From: Robiginitalea biformata HTCC2501
GTDB lineage: Bacteria > Bacteroidota > Bacteroidia > Flavobacteriales > Flavobacteriaceae
Assembly (NCBI RefSeq): GCF_000024125.1
Contig: NC_013222.1
Span: forward strand, 1,178,001-1,242,000
Direction of reading: 5' to 3'
DNA: 64,000 nt
Below, one piece after another: positions 51,326 to 60,200 of the stretch. How positions within the stretch are numbered: position 1 is the stretch's first letter; each line of letters begins with the position of its first letter. A program made the translations under genes and the position numbers. The notes beneath the pieces were generated by a model. That model had not been told where the DNA came from and searched no databases. It was given only the letters and a program-made list of their open reading frames with translations.

Positions 51326-53491
51326 ATGAGATTCCGAACCGGGTTTTTACTGCTTTGGCTCTTGGCGACTCCCGCATTGCAGGCGCAGAAAAAACAAATT
51401 ACCCTTGAGGACATTTGGGGAGGCACCTTCCGTACAGAGGGCCTTGAAGCGCTCCGCTCCACAAAGGACGGGCAGCACTATACCGTATTGAACCAGGACA
51501 GGGACCGGCAGGTGGCTGCCATCGACAAATACGATTACCGCACCCGCCAGCAGGTGGGCACGCTGCTCCGCACGGATCCGGCCCGGGGAATCCCGTATTT
51601 TACCGGCTACACCTTCAGTGAGGACGAAAACAAGGTGCTGATTGCCACCCAGGTGGAACCCATCTACCGGCGCTCGCGCCTGGGGGTCTACTACGTCTAC
51701 GACCTGCAACAGGAACAGCTCACGCAAATCTCGGAGAGGAAAATCCAGGAACCCACCCTTTCGCCGGACGGCAGCAAGGTGGCCTACGTGGACCAAAACA
51801 ACCTGTATGTCCTGCACCTGGAGTCCGGGGAATTGCTGCAGGTAACCGAAGACGGGCAGCCGAATGCCATCATCAACGGGGTCACCGATTGGGTCTACGA
51901 AGAGGAGTTTGCCTTTGTCCGCGCTTTTGAGTGGAATGCGCGGGGCGATAAACTCGCCTACCTCCGGTTTGACGAACGGGACGTCCCCGAATTTTCCATG
52001 GACGTGTACGGGAGCGACCTGTACCCGTTCCCGCATCAATTCAAATACCCGAAAGCCGGGGAGGCCAACGCAGTGGTGAGCCTGCATATCCACGACCTGG
52101 ATTCCGGGCAGACCCGGGACGTGGACCTGGGAGAAGCCTACTACATCCCGAGGCTCCAGTGGATGCACCACCCGGACCACCTGAGCGTACAGACCCTGAA
52201 CCGCCACCAAAACCGGTTGCGCCTGCATCGCGTGGATGCCGCCAGCCTGGAAACCACCCTGCTGCTGGAGGAGACCGATGCGGCCTACGTGGACGTGACC
52301 GACAACCTGACCTTCCTCCCGGACGACCGCTTTATCTGGACCAGCGAAAAGGACGGCTATAACCATATTTACCTGCACGATACGGACGGTGCGGAACTCC
52401 GGCAACTCACCAGCGGCCCCTGGGAAGTGACGGCCTACTACGGCTACGACGCGGACGAGGGGCGGATTTACTTCCAGTCCACCGCCGAGGGGTCCATCCT
52501 CCGGGATATCTACAGCGTTTCCGATCGGGGCCGGGGCCTGAAAAGGCTCAGCCAGGGCACCGGGACGCACCAGGCCACCTTCAGTGCCGACTTCAGTTAT
52601 TTCATCGACTCGTTCAGCAATGTGGATACCCCGTCGGTGTATACGCTGCACGACGCTTCGGACGGGGAGCAGCTTGCCGAGCTGCAGAACAACCGGGAGC
52701 TCCTGGGCCGCCTGGAAGGGTTTGAAATGGCGCCAAAGGAATTCGGCACCCTCGAGGTCAACGGCTACGAACTCAATATGTATATGATCCGGCCGGCAGA
52801 CTTTGACCCGGAAAAAAAATACCCGCTTTTCATGTTCCAGTACAGCGGCCCGGGCTCCCAGCAGGTGGCCAACCGCTGGCACGGGAGCAACGACTACTGG
52901 CACCAGATGCTCGCGTCCGAAGGGTATATTATCGCTTGTGTGGACGGGCGGGGTACCGGCCTCAAGGGGCGGGACTTCAAAAAAATCACCCAGAAGGAAC
53001 TCGGGAAGTACGAGGTGGAAGACCAGATTGCCGCGGCAAAGTTGCTGAGCGAGCGGCCATACATCGACCCGGACCGTACGGGGATCTGGGGATGGAGTTA
53101 CGGCGGGTTTATGTCTTCCAACTGTATCCTGAAGGGCAACGAGACCTTTGAACTGGCCATCGCCGTGGCCCCGGTAACCAGCTGGCGGTTCTACGACACC
53201 ATCTATACGGAGCGCTACATGCAGACCCCCCAGGAGAACCCGGGCGGGTATGACGAGAATTCCCCCCTGTTTTTTGCAGACCGGCTGAAGGGGGACTACC
53301 TGTTGGTGCACGGTTCGGCCGACGACAACGTACACGTGCAGAATACGATGCGTATGATCGAGGCGCTGGTCCAGGCGAACAAGCCATTTGAGTGGGCCAT
53401 CTATCCGGATAAGAACCACGGGATTTACGGGGGGAATACCCGCCTCCACCTCTATAACAAGATGACTCGATTTGTTTTGGAAAACCTGTAG
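51326..53491 (+). CDS. Dipeptidyl-peptidase IV-like S9 serine peptidase
   Basis: A secreted peptidase of 721 residues that removes N-terminal dipeptides, usually X-Pro. A signal peptide (FLLLWLLATPALQAQ) is followed by a beta-propeller with the DPP4 N-terminal binding motif WVYEEEF and a C-terminal alpha/beta hydrolase domain: Ser591 in GWSYGGF, Asp in SADDNVH (666-667) and His698 in KNHGIYG. The frame is open to 51269, but the signal peptide fixes the start at 51326. The POT peptide transporter gene follows 27 bases later. Confidence 0.93.
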   Translation: MRFRTGFLLLWLLATPALQAQKKQITLEDIWGGTFRTEGLEALRSTKDGQHYTVLNQDRDRQVAAIDKYDYRTRQQVGTLLRTDPARGIPYFTGYTFSEDENKVLIATQVEPIYRRSRLGVYYVYDLQQEQLTQISERKIQEPTLSPDGSKVAYVDQNNLYVLHLESGELLQVTEDGQPNAIINGVTDWVYEEEFAFVRAFEWNARGDKLAYLRFDERDVPEFSMDVYGSDLYPFPHQFKYPKAGEANAVVSLHIHDLDSGQTRDVDLGEAYYIPRLQWMHHPDHLSVQTLNRHQNRLRLHRVDAASLETTLLLEETDAAYVDVTDNLTFLPDDRFIWTSEKDGYNHIYLHDTDGAELRQLTSGPWEVTAYYGYDADEGRIYFQSTAEGSILRDIYSVSDRGRGLKRLSQGTGTHQATFSADFSYFIDSFSNVDTPSVYTLHDASDGEQLAELQNNRELLGRLEGFEMAPKEFGTLEVNGYELNMYMIRPADFDPEKKYPLFMFQYSGPGSQQVANRWHGSNDYWHQMLASEGYIIACVDGRGTGLKGRDFKKITQKELGKYEVEDQIAAAKLLSERPYIDPDRTGIWGWSYGGFMSSNCILKGNETFELAIAVAPVTSWRFYDTIYTERYMQTPQENPGGYDENSPLFFADRLKGDYLLVHGSADDNVHVQNTMRMIEALVQANKPFEWAIYPDKNHGIYGGNTRLHLYNKMTRFVLENL

Positions 53492-53518
53492 AAAAACTAA
53501 CCGATAACCAACCCGCAT

Positions 53519-55051
53519 ATGGAAACACGCGCCGAATTCATGGAAGAGAAGCAGCTCTTCGGACACCCCAAGGGCCTATTTTACCTCTTCTTCGCCGAAC
53601 TTTGGGAACGCTTCAGTTTTTACGGGATGCGCGCCCTGCTCACCCTGTATATGGTCAACGTCATTTTCGAAGCGCTGGCCGAGAGGGACTACGCGGCGGC
53701 GGCCGTTTATTCCAGCTACGGATCGCTGGTGTACGCCTCCACGGTCATCGGCGGGCGGATTTCCGATACGATCCTCGGGATGCGACGCTCCATATTCCTG
53801 GGGGGTATCCTGATGGCCCTCGGGCATTTTGTACTCGCGGTGGAACACAATGTTGCCTTTTACCTGGCGCTGGCCCTGATCGTCGTGGGGAACGGGTTTT
53901 TTAAGCCGAATATTTCCACCTTCGTCGGCTCGCTCTACAAGGACGGGGACCCGCGGAAGGACTCCGGCTTTGTCATTTTTTATATGGGGATCAACATCGG
54001 CGGCTTCGTTGCCCCGCTGCTCTGCGGTTGGCTGGGCAGGGAGTTCGGCTGGCACTACGGCTTCGGCCTGGCCGGGATCGGGATGTTGACGGGCCTGATC
54101 TTTTTCTGGAGCGGGATCCGGAATAACGTCTTCGGGGACAAGGGGCGCGCCCCGAACCCGGCGGCGCTGGAGAAACGCCTGATTGGCCTGCCCCAGAAAA
54201 CGATGGTGCCTCTGATCGCAGCCCTCTCGGCCCCGGTCGTGGCCATGTTGCTGGCATTTTACCGGCCCCTTGGGGAGGCGGGGACCCTGCTGGAAGACCA
54301 GAACATCGTAAATATCATCTTCAAGGGCATCGCCATTTTTATCCTCGGTTACCTGGGGCTGATCATGTACCGGGCCACCCTGGATGAGCGCAAAAAATTG
54401 TTTATGGCCGTGCTGATCACCTTGTTCATGACCATCTTCTGGGGGTTCCATGAGCTCTCCGGCAGCGTGATTACGTTATTCGCGGATCGGAATGTCAACC
54501 TATCGGTCATCGACGCGGCCCAGACAAACGCCCTGAATTCCATGTGGATCATTATCCTGTCCATCCCCATATCCATGCTGTTTACCTGGCTGTCCAAACG
54601 GAACCTGAATCCGCGGACGCCCTATAAATTCGGTCTCGGCCTCGCCTTTGCCGGAATCAGTTTTTACATCCTGGCCCTGAGCGGGGGCAGTGCGGACGAA
54701 AACGGGATGGTGCCCTTTTCCTACCTGCTGATCATGTACTTCCTGATCTCGGTAGGGGAGCTCTTTATGTCGCCCGTAGGCCTATCCAAGATCACCGACC
54801 TCTCCCCCAAGCGCATCGTGGCCTTTATGATGGGGGTCTGGTTCCTCTCCTCGGCGTTTGCCTTCCAGGTAGTGGGCTTTATCGGGAAACAACTCGCCAT
54901 CGAAAGCGACGACCCGGATGTCCGCGGATTGGAAACCCTGGATGTTTACACCGGCGGCTTTGAGCTGATTGCCATGTATGCCCTGGGGGCTGCAGCTATC
55001 GTCCTGGTAACCGCCCCGCTGATGAAGCGGTTGATGGGGAACGTCCACTAG
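53519..55051 (+). CDS. POT/PTR-family proton-dependent peptide transporter
   Basis: A 510-residue inner-membrane MFS protein that imports di- and tripeptides with protons. FAELWERFSFYGMRALL near residue 20-35 is the E-x-x-E-R-F-x-Y-Y-G-type signature, and the loop GDPRKDSGFVIFYMGINIG matches the second PTR motif. Placed just after the dipeptidyl-peptidase, it would take up the dipeptides released. The last codons and stop are duplicated 31 bases downstream. Confidence 0.93.
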   Translation: METRAEFMEEKQLFGHPKGLFYLFFAELWERFSFYGMRALLTLYMVNVIFEALAERDYAAAAVYSSYGSLVYASTVIGGRISDTILGMRRSIFLGGILMALGHFVLAVEHNVAFYLALALIVVGNGFFKPNISTFVGSLYKDGDPRKDSGFVIFYMGINIGGFVAPLLCGWLGREFGWHYGFGLAGIGMLTGLIFFWSGIRNNVFGDKGRAPNPAALEKRLIGLPQKTMVPLIAALSAPVVAMLLAFYRPLGEAGTLLEDQNIVNIIFKGIAIFILGYLGLIMYRATLDERKKLFMAVLITLFMTIFWGFHELSGSVITLFADRNVNLSVIDAAQTNALNSMWIIILSIPISMLFTWLSKRNLNPRTPYKFGLGLAFAGISFYILALSGGSADENGMVPFSYLLIMYFLISVGELFMSPVGLSKITDLSPKRIVAFMMGVWFLSSAFAFQVVGFIGKQLAIESDDPDVRGLETLDVYTGGFELIAMYALGAAAIVLVTAPLMKRLMGNVH

Positions 55052-55080
55052 CTACTTGCGGTTGATGGGTCACGTCCACT
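55027..55080 (+). repeat. Imperfect 23-bp duplication at the transporter stop codon
   Basis: Bases 55027-55049 (gcggttgatggg, two bases, acgtccact) recur at 55058-55080 with only two bases changed. The first copy encodes the last residues of the transporter. The copy downstream is not coding. Confidence 0.9.
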
Positions 55081-55139
55081 GGGCACCCCAGGGATTGCGG
55101 GGTATCGGAATGCAGGACACCGCGTTACCGGATGCTGCC

Positions 55140-57173
55140 TTACGGGATAGCGCTTCGGTACGCCCCATGCACCGCCGTGTTGTGGAAGGGGATTCCCCGC
55201 TTCCTGCAACTCGCTTCCCAGCGATTGATGGTACTCCGGTAATTGCTGCCGTCTGCAATGACCTGGCGGGGTTGTAAGTCGTCCAGGAGCTGCCCCGGGC
55301 GGACCGCGGGCGAACCGGTCAGCAGCACGATATGGGGTGGCGCCCCCGTACCCTGGTACCGCCCCGTACTGTCTACCACCCGCAGTCGCAGCCGGCCGAT
55401 CTGAAACTGCGGGCAGAGGCTGTCCCCGAGTACCTGCCGGAGGCGTTCCCCGGTGGAGAAATCCGAGAGAAACCCCTCCCAGGCCTTTAGGTTGTTCGAA
55501 AAGATACGCGCTTGCGCCCCCTGCCGGAGTATCAGGGCGCTTTCCCCGAACCGGTGGGGGATGAGCCATTCCTGTTGTCGCCCGCTATGCCAGCCGGCCC
55601 CTACGCTGTAAACCTGCAGGGCCAGCAGCAGGGCCCCTGTTCGCTTCAGCCACCGCAGATCACGGCTGCGGGCCCATGTGCCCAGGGCAACCAGGGCGGC
55701 CAGGCTCAGGGCCAGTTGCACCCCGTCCCAGGGAATTTCCGTAATCAGAAAACCTTCCTGACCACCCACCCAGCGGACCACCCCGTTAAAGAGACCGAAG
55801 AAGCGGTCTGCACCCCAGGCCACCCAATCGGGCAAAGGGGAGTAGCTGGCCAGCCCCAGCAGGAGGAAACCGCTGGCGAGCACCACGCCCATGACGGGTA
55901 TAAGCAACAGGTTGGACAACCAGAAAAGTGCGGGGAACTGGTGGAAATAATAGAGGCTCAGGGGGAGTACGCCGAGTTGGGCGGCCCCGCTGACGCAAAG
56001 CAGCTGGCCGATCTTCCTTCCCGCGCCGCGTTTCACCGGCCAGGACCTGTAGAGCCACGGGTAGAGGGACAGGATGGCCCAGACGGCCAGGAAACTCATT
56101 TGGAACCCGGCCTGGAACAGCCAGAGCGGCTCGATCAGCCCGAGCATCACCAGGGCTGCCAGGGCCAGGAAATGCAGGCTGTCTGCCTGCCGGTTGATCA
56201 GAAGTGCATAGGAGACGACGGAGCACATGACCGAGGCCCGAACTACAGAGGGCCCGAAACCGGCGAGGGCGGCATACCCCCACAGCATGCCGAGGCCCAG
56301 CAGGAAATGGGGCCGGCGCCCCCCGGGCAATCGGCGCAGCGGCCACAACAGCCAACTGCACAGGGCTGCCACCAGGCCCACATGCAACCCGGAGACGGCC
56401 AGCAGGTGAACCGCGCCGGCGCGCTGGTAGGCTCCGTAGAGGTCCTGGTCCAGGCCGGATCGGTCGCCGAGGATCAGGGCGCGGATCAGCCCGGCGACCT
56501 CCGGGTGGAAGCCCGCAGCTCCCAGGCTTTCGATCAGGCGGTGGCGGAGGCGGGCAACTGTTCGTCCAAGGCTACCCGCGCCCCGGGGGTTCGCCGGGAG
56601 TACACGGCTCCCGGCATCCGGCCGGAACCGCCCGTGGATTCCGCGGGTCCGCAAATAGGCGGCAAAGTCAAATTGGTGCGGGTTGCGGGCCGGAGGTACA
56701 GCTTCCGGTTTCCCATAGGCCAGCAGGGTGGCCGCGGGTTCCCACTTCGCGAGCGTGTCGGAAACAGGTACCTGCAAGAGGATCCGGCCGTGACAGGGCT
56801 TCCCGTCCCGGGCTACCACAGACCCTTCCCAGCGCTGGTAAAAGGCCGTAGGCCGCAGGGGTTCCCGGAGGCGGATTTTCCAGAGGCCGGGGGTTTCCCA
56901 ATCGGCATGCACATAGTGCCCGGGTTGTTTTTCCGGCATCCGGCCGGTGGCCACCCACCCGCCAAAGCAGTAAAAGGCCAGGACGGCCAGACCCGGAAAA
57001 GCCGGCGGGGGCCAACGGTGTTTCAATATCCAGGCGGTAGATAGCAGGATCAGGGAGGTGCCCAGGAGGGTGGCGAAATCCGGGAGGGAATCGGGCTGAA
57101 AAAGCCTAGCAGTGACGATTCCCCCGCACATCCCAAGGGCCAGAGTGACCGATGGGGTGCGCCAGGCGTTCAT
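55140..57173 (-). CDS. comEC: ComEC/Rec2-family DNA uptake channel protein
   Basis: A 677-residue polytopic protein. It has an N-terminal DUF4131-like region, an extracytoplasmic OB-like part (PVSDTLAKWEPAATLLAYG), a competence domain starting HLLAVSGLHVGLVAALC, and a long membrane block. The C-terminal part looks like a metallo-beta-lactamase fold without the HxHxDH zinc motif, as is common in Bacteroidota. ComEC forms the inner-membrane pore for single-stranded DNA in natural transformation. A one-base gap separates it from the upstream NlpC/P60 gene. Confidence 0.9.
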   Translation of the reverse strand: MNAWRTPSVTLALGMCGGIVTARLFQPDSLPDFATLLGTSLILLSTAWILKHRWPPPAFPGLAVLAFYCFGGWVATGRMPEKQPGHYVHADWETPGLWKIRLREPLRPTAFYQRWEGSVVARDGKPCHGRILLQVPVSDTLAKWEPAATLLAYGKPEAVPPARNPHQFDFAAYLRTRGIHGRFRPDAGSRVLPANPRGAGSLGRTVARLRHRLIESLGAAGFHPEVAGLIRALILGDRSGLDQDLYGAYQRAGAVHLLAVSGLHVGLVAALCSWLLWPLRRLPGGRRPHFLLGLGMLWGYAALAGFGPSVVRASVMCSVVSYALLINRQADSLHFLALAALVMLGLIEPLWLFQAGFQMSFLAVWAILSLYPWLYRSWPVKRGAGRKIGQLLCVSGAAQLGVLPLSLYYFHQFPALFWLSNLLLIPVMGVVLASGFLLLGLASYSPLPDWVAWGADRFFGLFNGVVRWVGGQEGFLITEIPWDGVQLALSLAALVALGTWARSRDLRWLKRTGALLLALQVYSVGAGWHSGRQQEWLIPHRFGESALILRQGAQARIFSNNLKAWEGFLSDFSTGERLRQVLGDSLCPQFQIGRLRLRVVDSTGRYQGTGAPPHIVLLTGSPAVRPGQLLDDLQPRQVIADGSNYRSTINRWEASCRKRGIPFHNTAVHGAYRSAIP

Positions 57174-57174
57174 T

Positions 57175-57753
57175 TCAGAAGACGCGGGTTGCTTTTACAA
57201 AGGCGTAATTCCAGAACCCTTCCCGGAGGGAGGATACAATGACCCCCCTGGAGGAGGTGGAGTGGATGAATTTCACATCGTCCCCTGCCACTTCCACAAC
57301 AAGGCCCACGTGGTTGATTTTCCCACCCCGGCGGGTCGTTTTAAAAAAGAGCAGGTCGCCCTTTTGCAGCTGGGGTACCCGGACGCGGCGGCCCTGGTCG
57401 GCCATATCCCGGGAAACCCGGGGGAGCGGGACGTTGTGTTGCTGGAAGGCTACATAGAGCAGGCCGGAGCAGTCCATGCCCTTGCGGGTGGTGCCGCCAT
57501 ACCGGTACCGGGTTCCCGTATAGGAGAGCGCCGTGCGAACGACGGCTTCGGCGGGTTCCGCAGCCGGGAGGCCGGGTTCCGCTTCGCGGGAGAAATCCCC
57601 CGGGGGCTCTTCCTCATGGGCTGTACGCGGGGCGTTTTCCGCAGCGGTTACGGAAACGGAGGGCCGGTCTTCGGCGTAGGTCGTTTTCTTTTTGACTACG
57701 CCGCAGCTCCCGAGCAAAAAAGCCAAAAGGCCTGCGGTAACGAATTGCCTCAT
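57175..57753 (-). CDS. NlpC/P60 (C40) peptidase, lipoprotein
   Basis: A 192-residue lipoprotein with lipobox LLGSC (Cys17), a low-complexity linker rich in E, P and A, and a C-terminal NlpC/P60 domain. The catalytic triad begins with Cys95 in MDCSGLLY and includes the His in KINHVGLVV. Such enzymes cut gamma-D-Glu-diaminopimelate bonds in peptidoglycan. It is transcribed into comEC with a single base between, a pairing that may help DNA cross the cell wall. Confidence 0.88.
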   Translation of the reverse strand: MRQFVTAGLLAFLLGSCGVVKKKTTYAEDRPSVSVTAAENAPRTAHEEEPPGDFSREAEPGLPAAEPAEAVVRTALSYTGTRYRYGGTTRKGMDCSGLLYVAFQQHNVPLPRVSRDMADQGRRVRVPQLQKGDLLFFKTTRRGGKINHVGLVVEVAGDDVKFIHSTSSRGVIVSSLREGFWNYAFVKATRVF

Positions 57754-57834
57754 GCGGAAATAACGGGGTTTGGTACCACTAAATTATATAAAACCGCGGA
57801 ATGCTTCCACTGCGGGGGGGAATCCGCCGGAAAT

Positions 57835-58953
57835 CTAGGTCTCCCGGCTGAAATTTACAATCAGTTCGGCTGCCTGCACGCTGGCCCCCGGCCCGCCGAG
57901 TTTCTCGCGCAGTTGCCCATAGGCCTTTAATTGGCTTTCCCTGCCCGGGCCCTTCAGGATGTTCCTGAGGGCCGCGGCCAGTTTTTGCGGTTCCAGTTCA
58001 TGCTGGATGAGTTCCGGGACCACTTCCCGGTCCATGATCAGGTTGACCAGGGAGATATATTCCAGTCGGATCAGCCGCCGGGCGATCTGGTAGGAAACCC
58101 ACCCGCCTTTATAGCAGACCACCTGGGGGACCCCCAGCAAGGCGGTCTCCAGGGTGGCTGTACCGCTGGTGACCAGGGCGGCATGGGCGTGTTGGAGGAG
58201 CGGATAGGTCTGATCGCGGATCAGGGTGGCCCCGGTGGTCAGGTAGGGCTCGTATTGTTCCGCCTCCAGGCTCGGCGCCCCGGCAATTACACACTGGTAA
58301 TCCGGGAATTCGGGAATGACGGCCATCATCACCGGGAGGATCTTCTCTATTTCCTGTTTCCGGCTGCCCGGAAGCAGCGCCAGGATCGGTCGTTCCGGGT
58401 CCAGGTTGTTCCGTTTTCGGAAGGCAGCCGGGTCGGGGTCGGGCAGCCCTTCCATCGCATCGATGAGCGGGTGGCCCACAAAATGCACCGGGATCCCGTG
58501 CTTCTCCTCGTAAAAGGGTTTTTCAAAAGGCAGGATCGCGTAGATATGGTCGATGTCCCTGCGGATCTTCTTTACCCGGCCTTCCCGGGAGGCCCATACC
58601 TGAGGGGCGATGTAGTAGTGCGTCCGGAAGCCGTTTTCCTTGGCCCAGCGTGCAATCCGGAGGTTGAATCCGGAGAAGTCGATGAAGATCAGCGCGTCGG
58701 GCCGGAACCGGGCAATGTCCTTTTTGCAGAATGCGATGTTCCGGAAAATGGCCGGCAGGTGCCGGAGCACTTCCAGAAAGCCCATAAAGGAGAGCTCCCG
58801 GTAATGGCGGACCAGCGTCCCGCCCGCCTGTTCCATGCGGTCGCCCCCCCAGCACCGGATATCCGCTTCGGGATCCCTGCCGCGGATACCGCGGATGAGG
58901 TTGGAACCGTGCAGGTCCCCGGAAGCTTCCCCTGCGATGATGTAATATTTCAC
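57835..58953 (-). CDS. lpxB: Lipid-A-disaccharide synthase
   Basis: This GT-B enzyme joins UDP-2,3-diacylglucosamine and lipid X in lipid A synthesis. The 372-residue protein begins IIAGEASGDLHGSNLI, has YYIAPQVWASREGRVKKI and ALLPGSRKQEIEKILP, and near the end SGTATLETALLGVPQVV. The first codon is GTG at 58953, since no ATG fits the family N-terminus. It follows the small membrane protein gene by 2 bases and leads toward the NlpC/P60 gene 81 bases on. Confidence 0.95.
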   Translation of the reverse strand: MKYYIIAGEASGDLHGSNLIRGIRGRDPEADIRCWGGDRMEQAGGTLVRHYRELSFMGFLEVLRHLPAIFRNIAFCKKDIARFRPDALIFIDFSGFNLRIARWAKENGFRTHYYIAPQVWASREGRVKKIRRDIDHIYAILPFEKPFYEEKHGIPVHFVGHPLIDAMEGLPDPDPAAFRKRNNLDPERPILALLPGSRKQEIEKILPVMMAVIPEFPDYQCVIAGAPSLEAEQYEPYLTTGATLIRDQTYPLLQHAHAALVTSGTATLETALLGVPQVVCYKGGWVSYQIARRLIRLEYISLVNLIMDREVVPELIQHELEPQKLAAALRNILKGPGRESQLKAYGQLREKLGGPGASVQAAELIVNFSRET

Positions 58954-58955
58954 GA

Positions 58956-59240
58956 CTAGGATATCTTGTAATAGAGGATCACCAGGGCGGTGATTACCGT
59001 TGCCATCAGCACGCCGCGGGCGCGGTAATCGCGCCTCAGGCGCAGGAAGCCGAAAAATGCGGCCAGGTTCAGGATGGCCCCCAGGGCCAGCAGGCTGCCC
59101 ACGTGCCCCTGTGCTACGGCAGCTTCATAGGTTTCAGTAATCCCGAGGTCCGAGAAGAGCAATATATAGAGCAGGACCCCCAGTACATTGGCGATGATCC
59201 CGACGGCAAATCCGATGGCTATTTCCTTGCGTTTATTCAT
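58956..59240 (-). CDS. Small membrane protein between surE and lpxB
   Basis: A 94-residue protein with three hydrophobic helices at about 6-28, 48-68 and 76-92. The frame is open to 59369, but the ATG at 59240 overlaps the surE stop by eight bases and begins MNKRKEIAIGF, a typical membrane start. It separates surE from lpxB in one transcript. I do not recognise a family. Confidence 0.75.
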   Translation of the reverse strand: MNKRKEIAIGFAVGIIANVLGVLLYILLFSDLGITETYEAAVAQGHVGSLLALGAILNLAAFFGFLRLRRDYRARGVLMATVITALVILYYKIS

Positions 59241-60012
59241 AGAGTTTCCAGTTGCTGATGGGTTGGATGGCATGGTGGGCGGTGAGGTCGAATTGAACGG
59301 GGACCACGGAGACCAGGTCGTGGGCCAGGGCCCATTCGTCCGTATCTTCCCCCTTATCGAGCAATTCAAACTCGCCGGTAAGCCAGTAGTAGTCCTTGCC
59401 GTTTGGGTTCGTCCGTTTGTCGAAGCGCTCTTTCCAGTTGGCCCGGGCCTGCCGGCAAACCCGAATGCCCCTGGGCGGGACGCCGTTGGTTGCCGGGATA
59501 TTCACATTGAGCACCACCCCGTCCGGGAGCCCGTTCTTCAGGGTTTCCGCTGCAATGGTTTTAACCGCTTCCGCACAGGGCTTAAAATCGGCTTCCCAGG
59601 AGTAATCGCAAAGCGAAAAGCCGATGGCCGGCACCCCTTCGATCCCCGCCTCGATGGCCGCACTCATCGTGCCGGAATAGATGACATTGATGGAACTGTT
59701 AGACCCGTGGTTGATCCCGCTGACGCAGAGGTCGGGCCTGCGGGGCAGGATTTCCTGCAGGGCGAGCTTGACGCAATCGGCCGGGGTCCCGCTGCAGCTG
59801 AACTCCCTGGGAGCCCCCGCTTCCCGGTCGATCACCACTTTTTTGGAATAGAGCGTATTGTCCAGGGTGATGGCATGCCCCATACCGGATTGCGGGCTGT
59901 CCGGGGCTACAACCACTACCTCGCCCAGGCCGCTCATATACCGGATGAGGTGGCGCAGGCCGGGGGCCGTGATTCCATCGTCATTGGTTACTAATATGAG
60001 CGGTTTGGGCAT
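59233..60012 (-). CDS. surE: 5'-nucleotidase SurE
   Basis: A metal-dependent nucleoside monophosphate phosphatase of 259 residues. The N-terminal VTNDDGITAPGL carries the metal-binding Asp pair at 11-12, and SGINHGSNSSINVIYSGT supplies the Asn and Ser ligands. It is first in the run surE, small membrane protein, lpxB. On the minus strand TATTTTTG (60031-60038) is a -7 match 18 bases before the start, without a clear -33 partner. Confidence 0.94.
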   Translation of the reverse strand: MPKPLILVTNDDGITAPGLRHLIRYMSGLGEVVVVAPDSPQSGMGHAITLDNTLYSKKVVIDREAGAPREFSCSGTPADCVKLALQEILPRRPDLCVSGINHGSNSSINVIYSGTMSAAIEAGIEGVPAIGFSLCDYSWEADFKPCAEAVKTIAAETLKNGLPDGVVLNVNIPATNGVPPRGIRVCRQARANWKERFDKRTNPNGKDYYWLTGEFELLDKGEDTDEWALAHDLVSVVPVQFDLTAHHAIQPISNWKLYE

Positions 60013-60200
60013 GGACTATACTTTATCTGGCAAAAATACGTTTTTCAAACATAGAACTCCCAGCACCCCCGTTAACAAAAAATTAGCGGCGCGCATCCTG
60101 ACTGGCATGGTTTTTTCTGTATCTTAGGGAGTTCAATGACCGAAAAAACGGGGGGTTGTGCATTTTCCATGCCTTTTCCCCGGTAAAAAAAATGACATAG

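Noticed and set aside
51347-53566. A 739-codon minus-strand frame opposite the dipeptidyl-peptidase gene
   Set aside because: The plus strand encodes a complete S9 peptidase with signal peptide and catalytic triad; the antisense frame has no recognisable feature.
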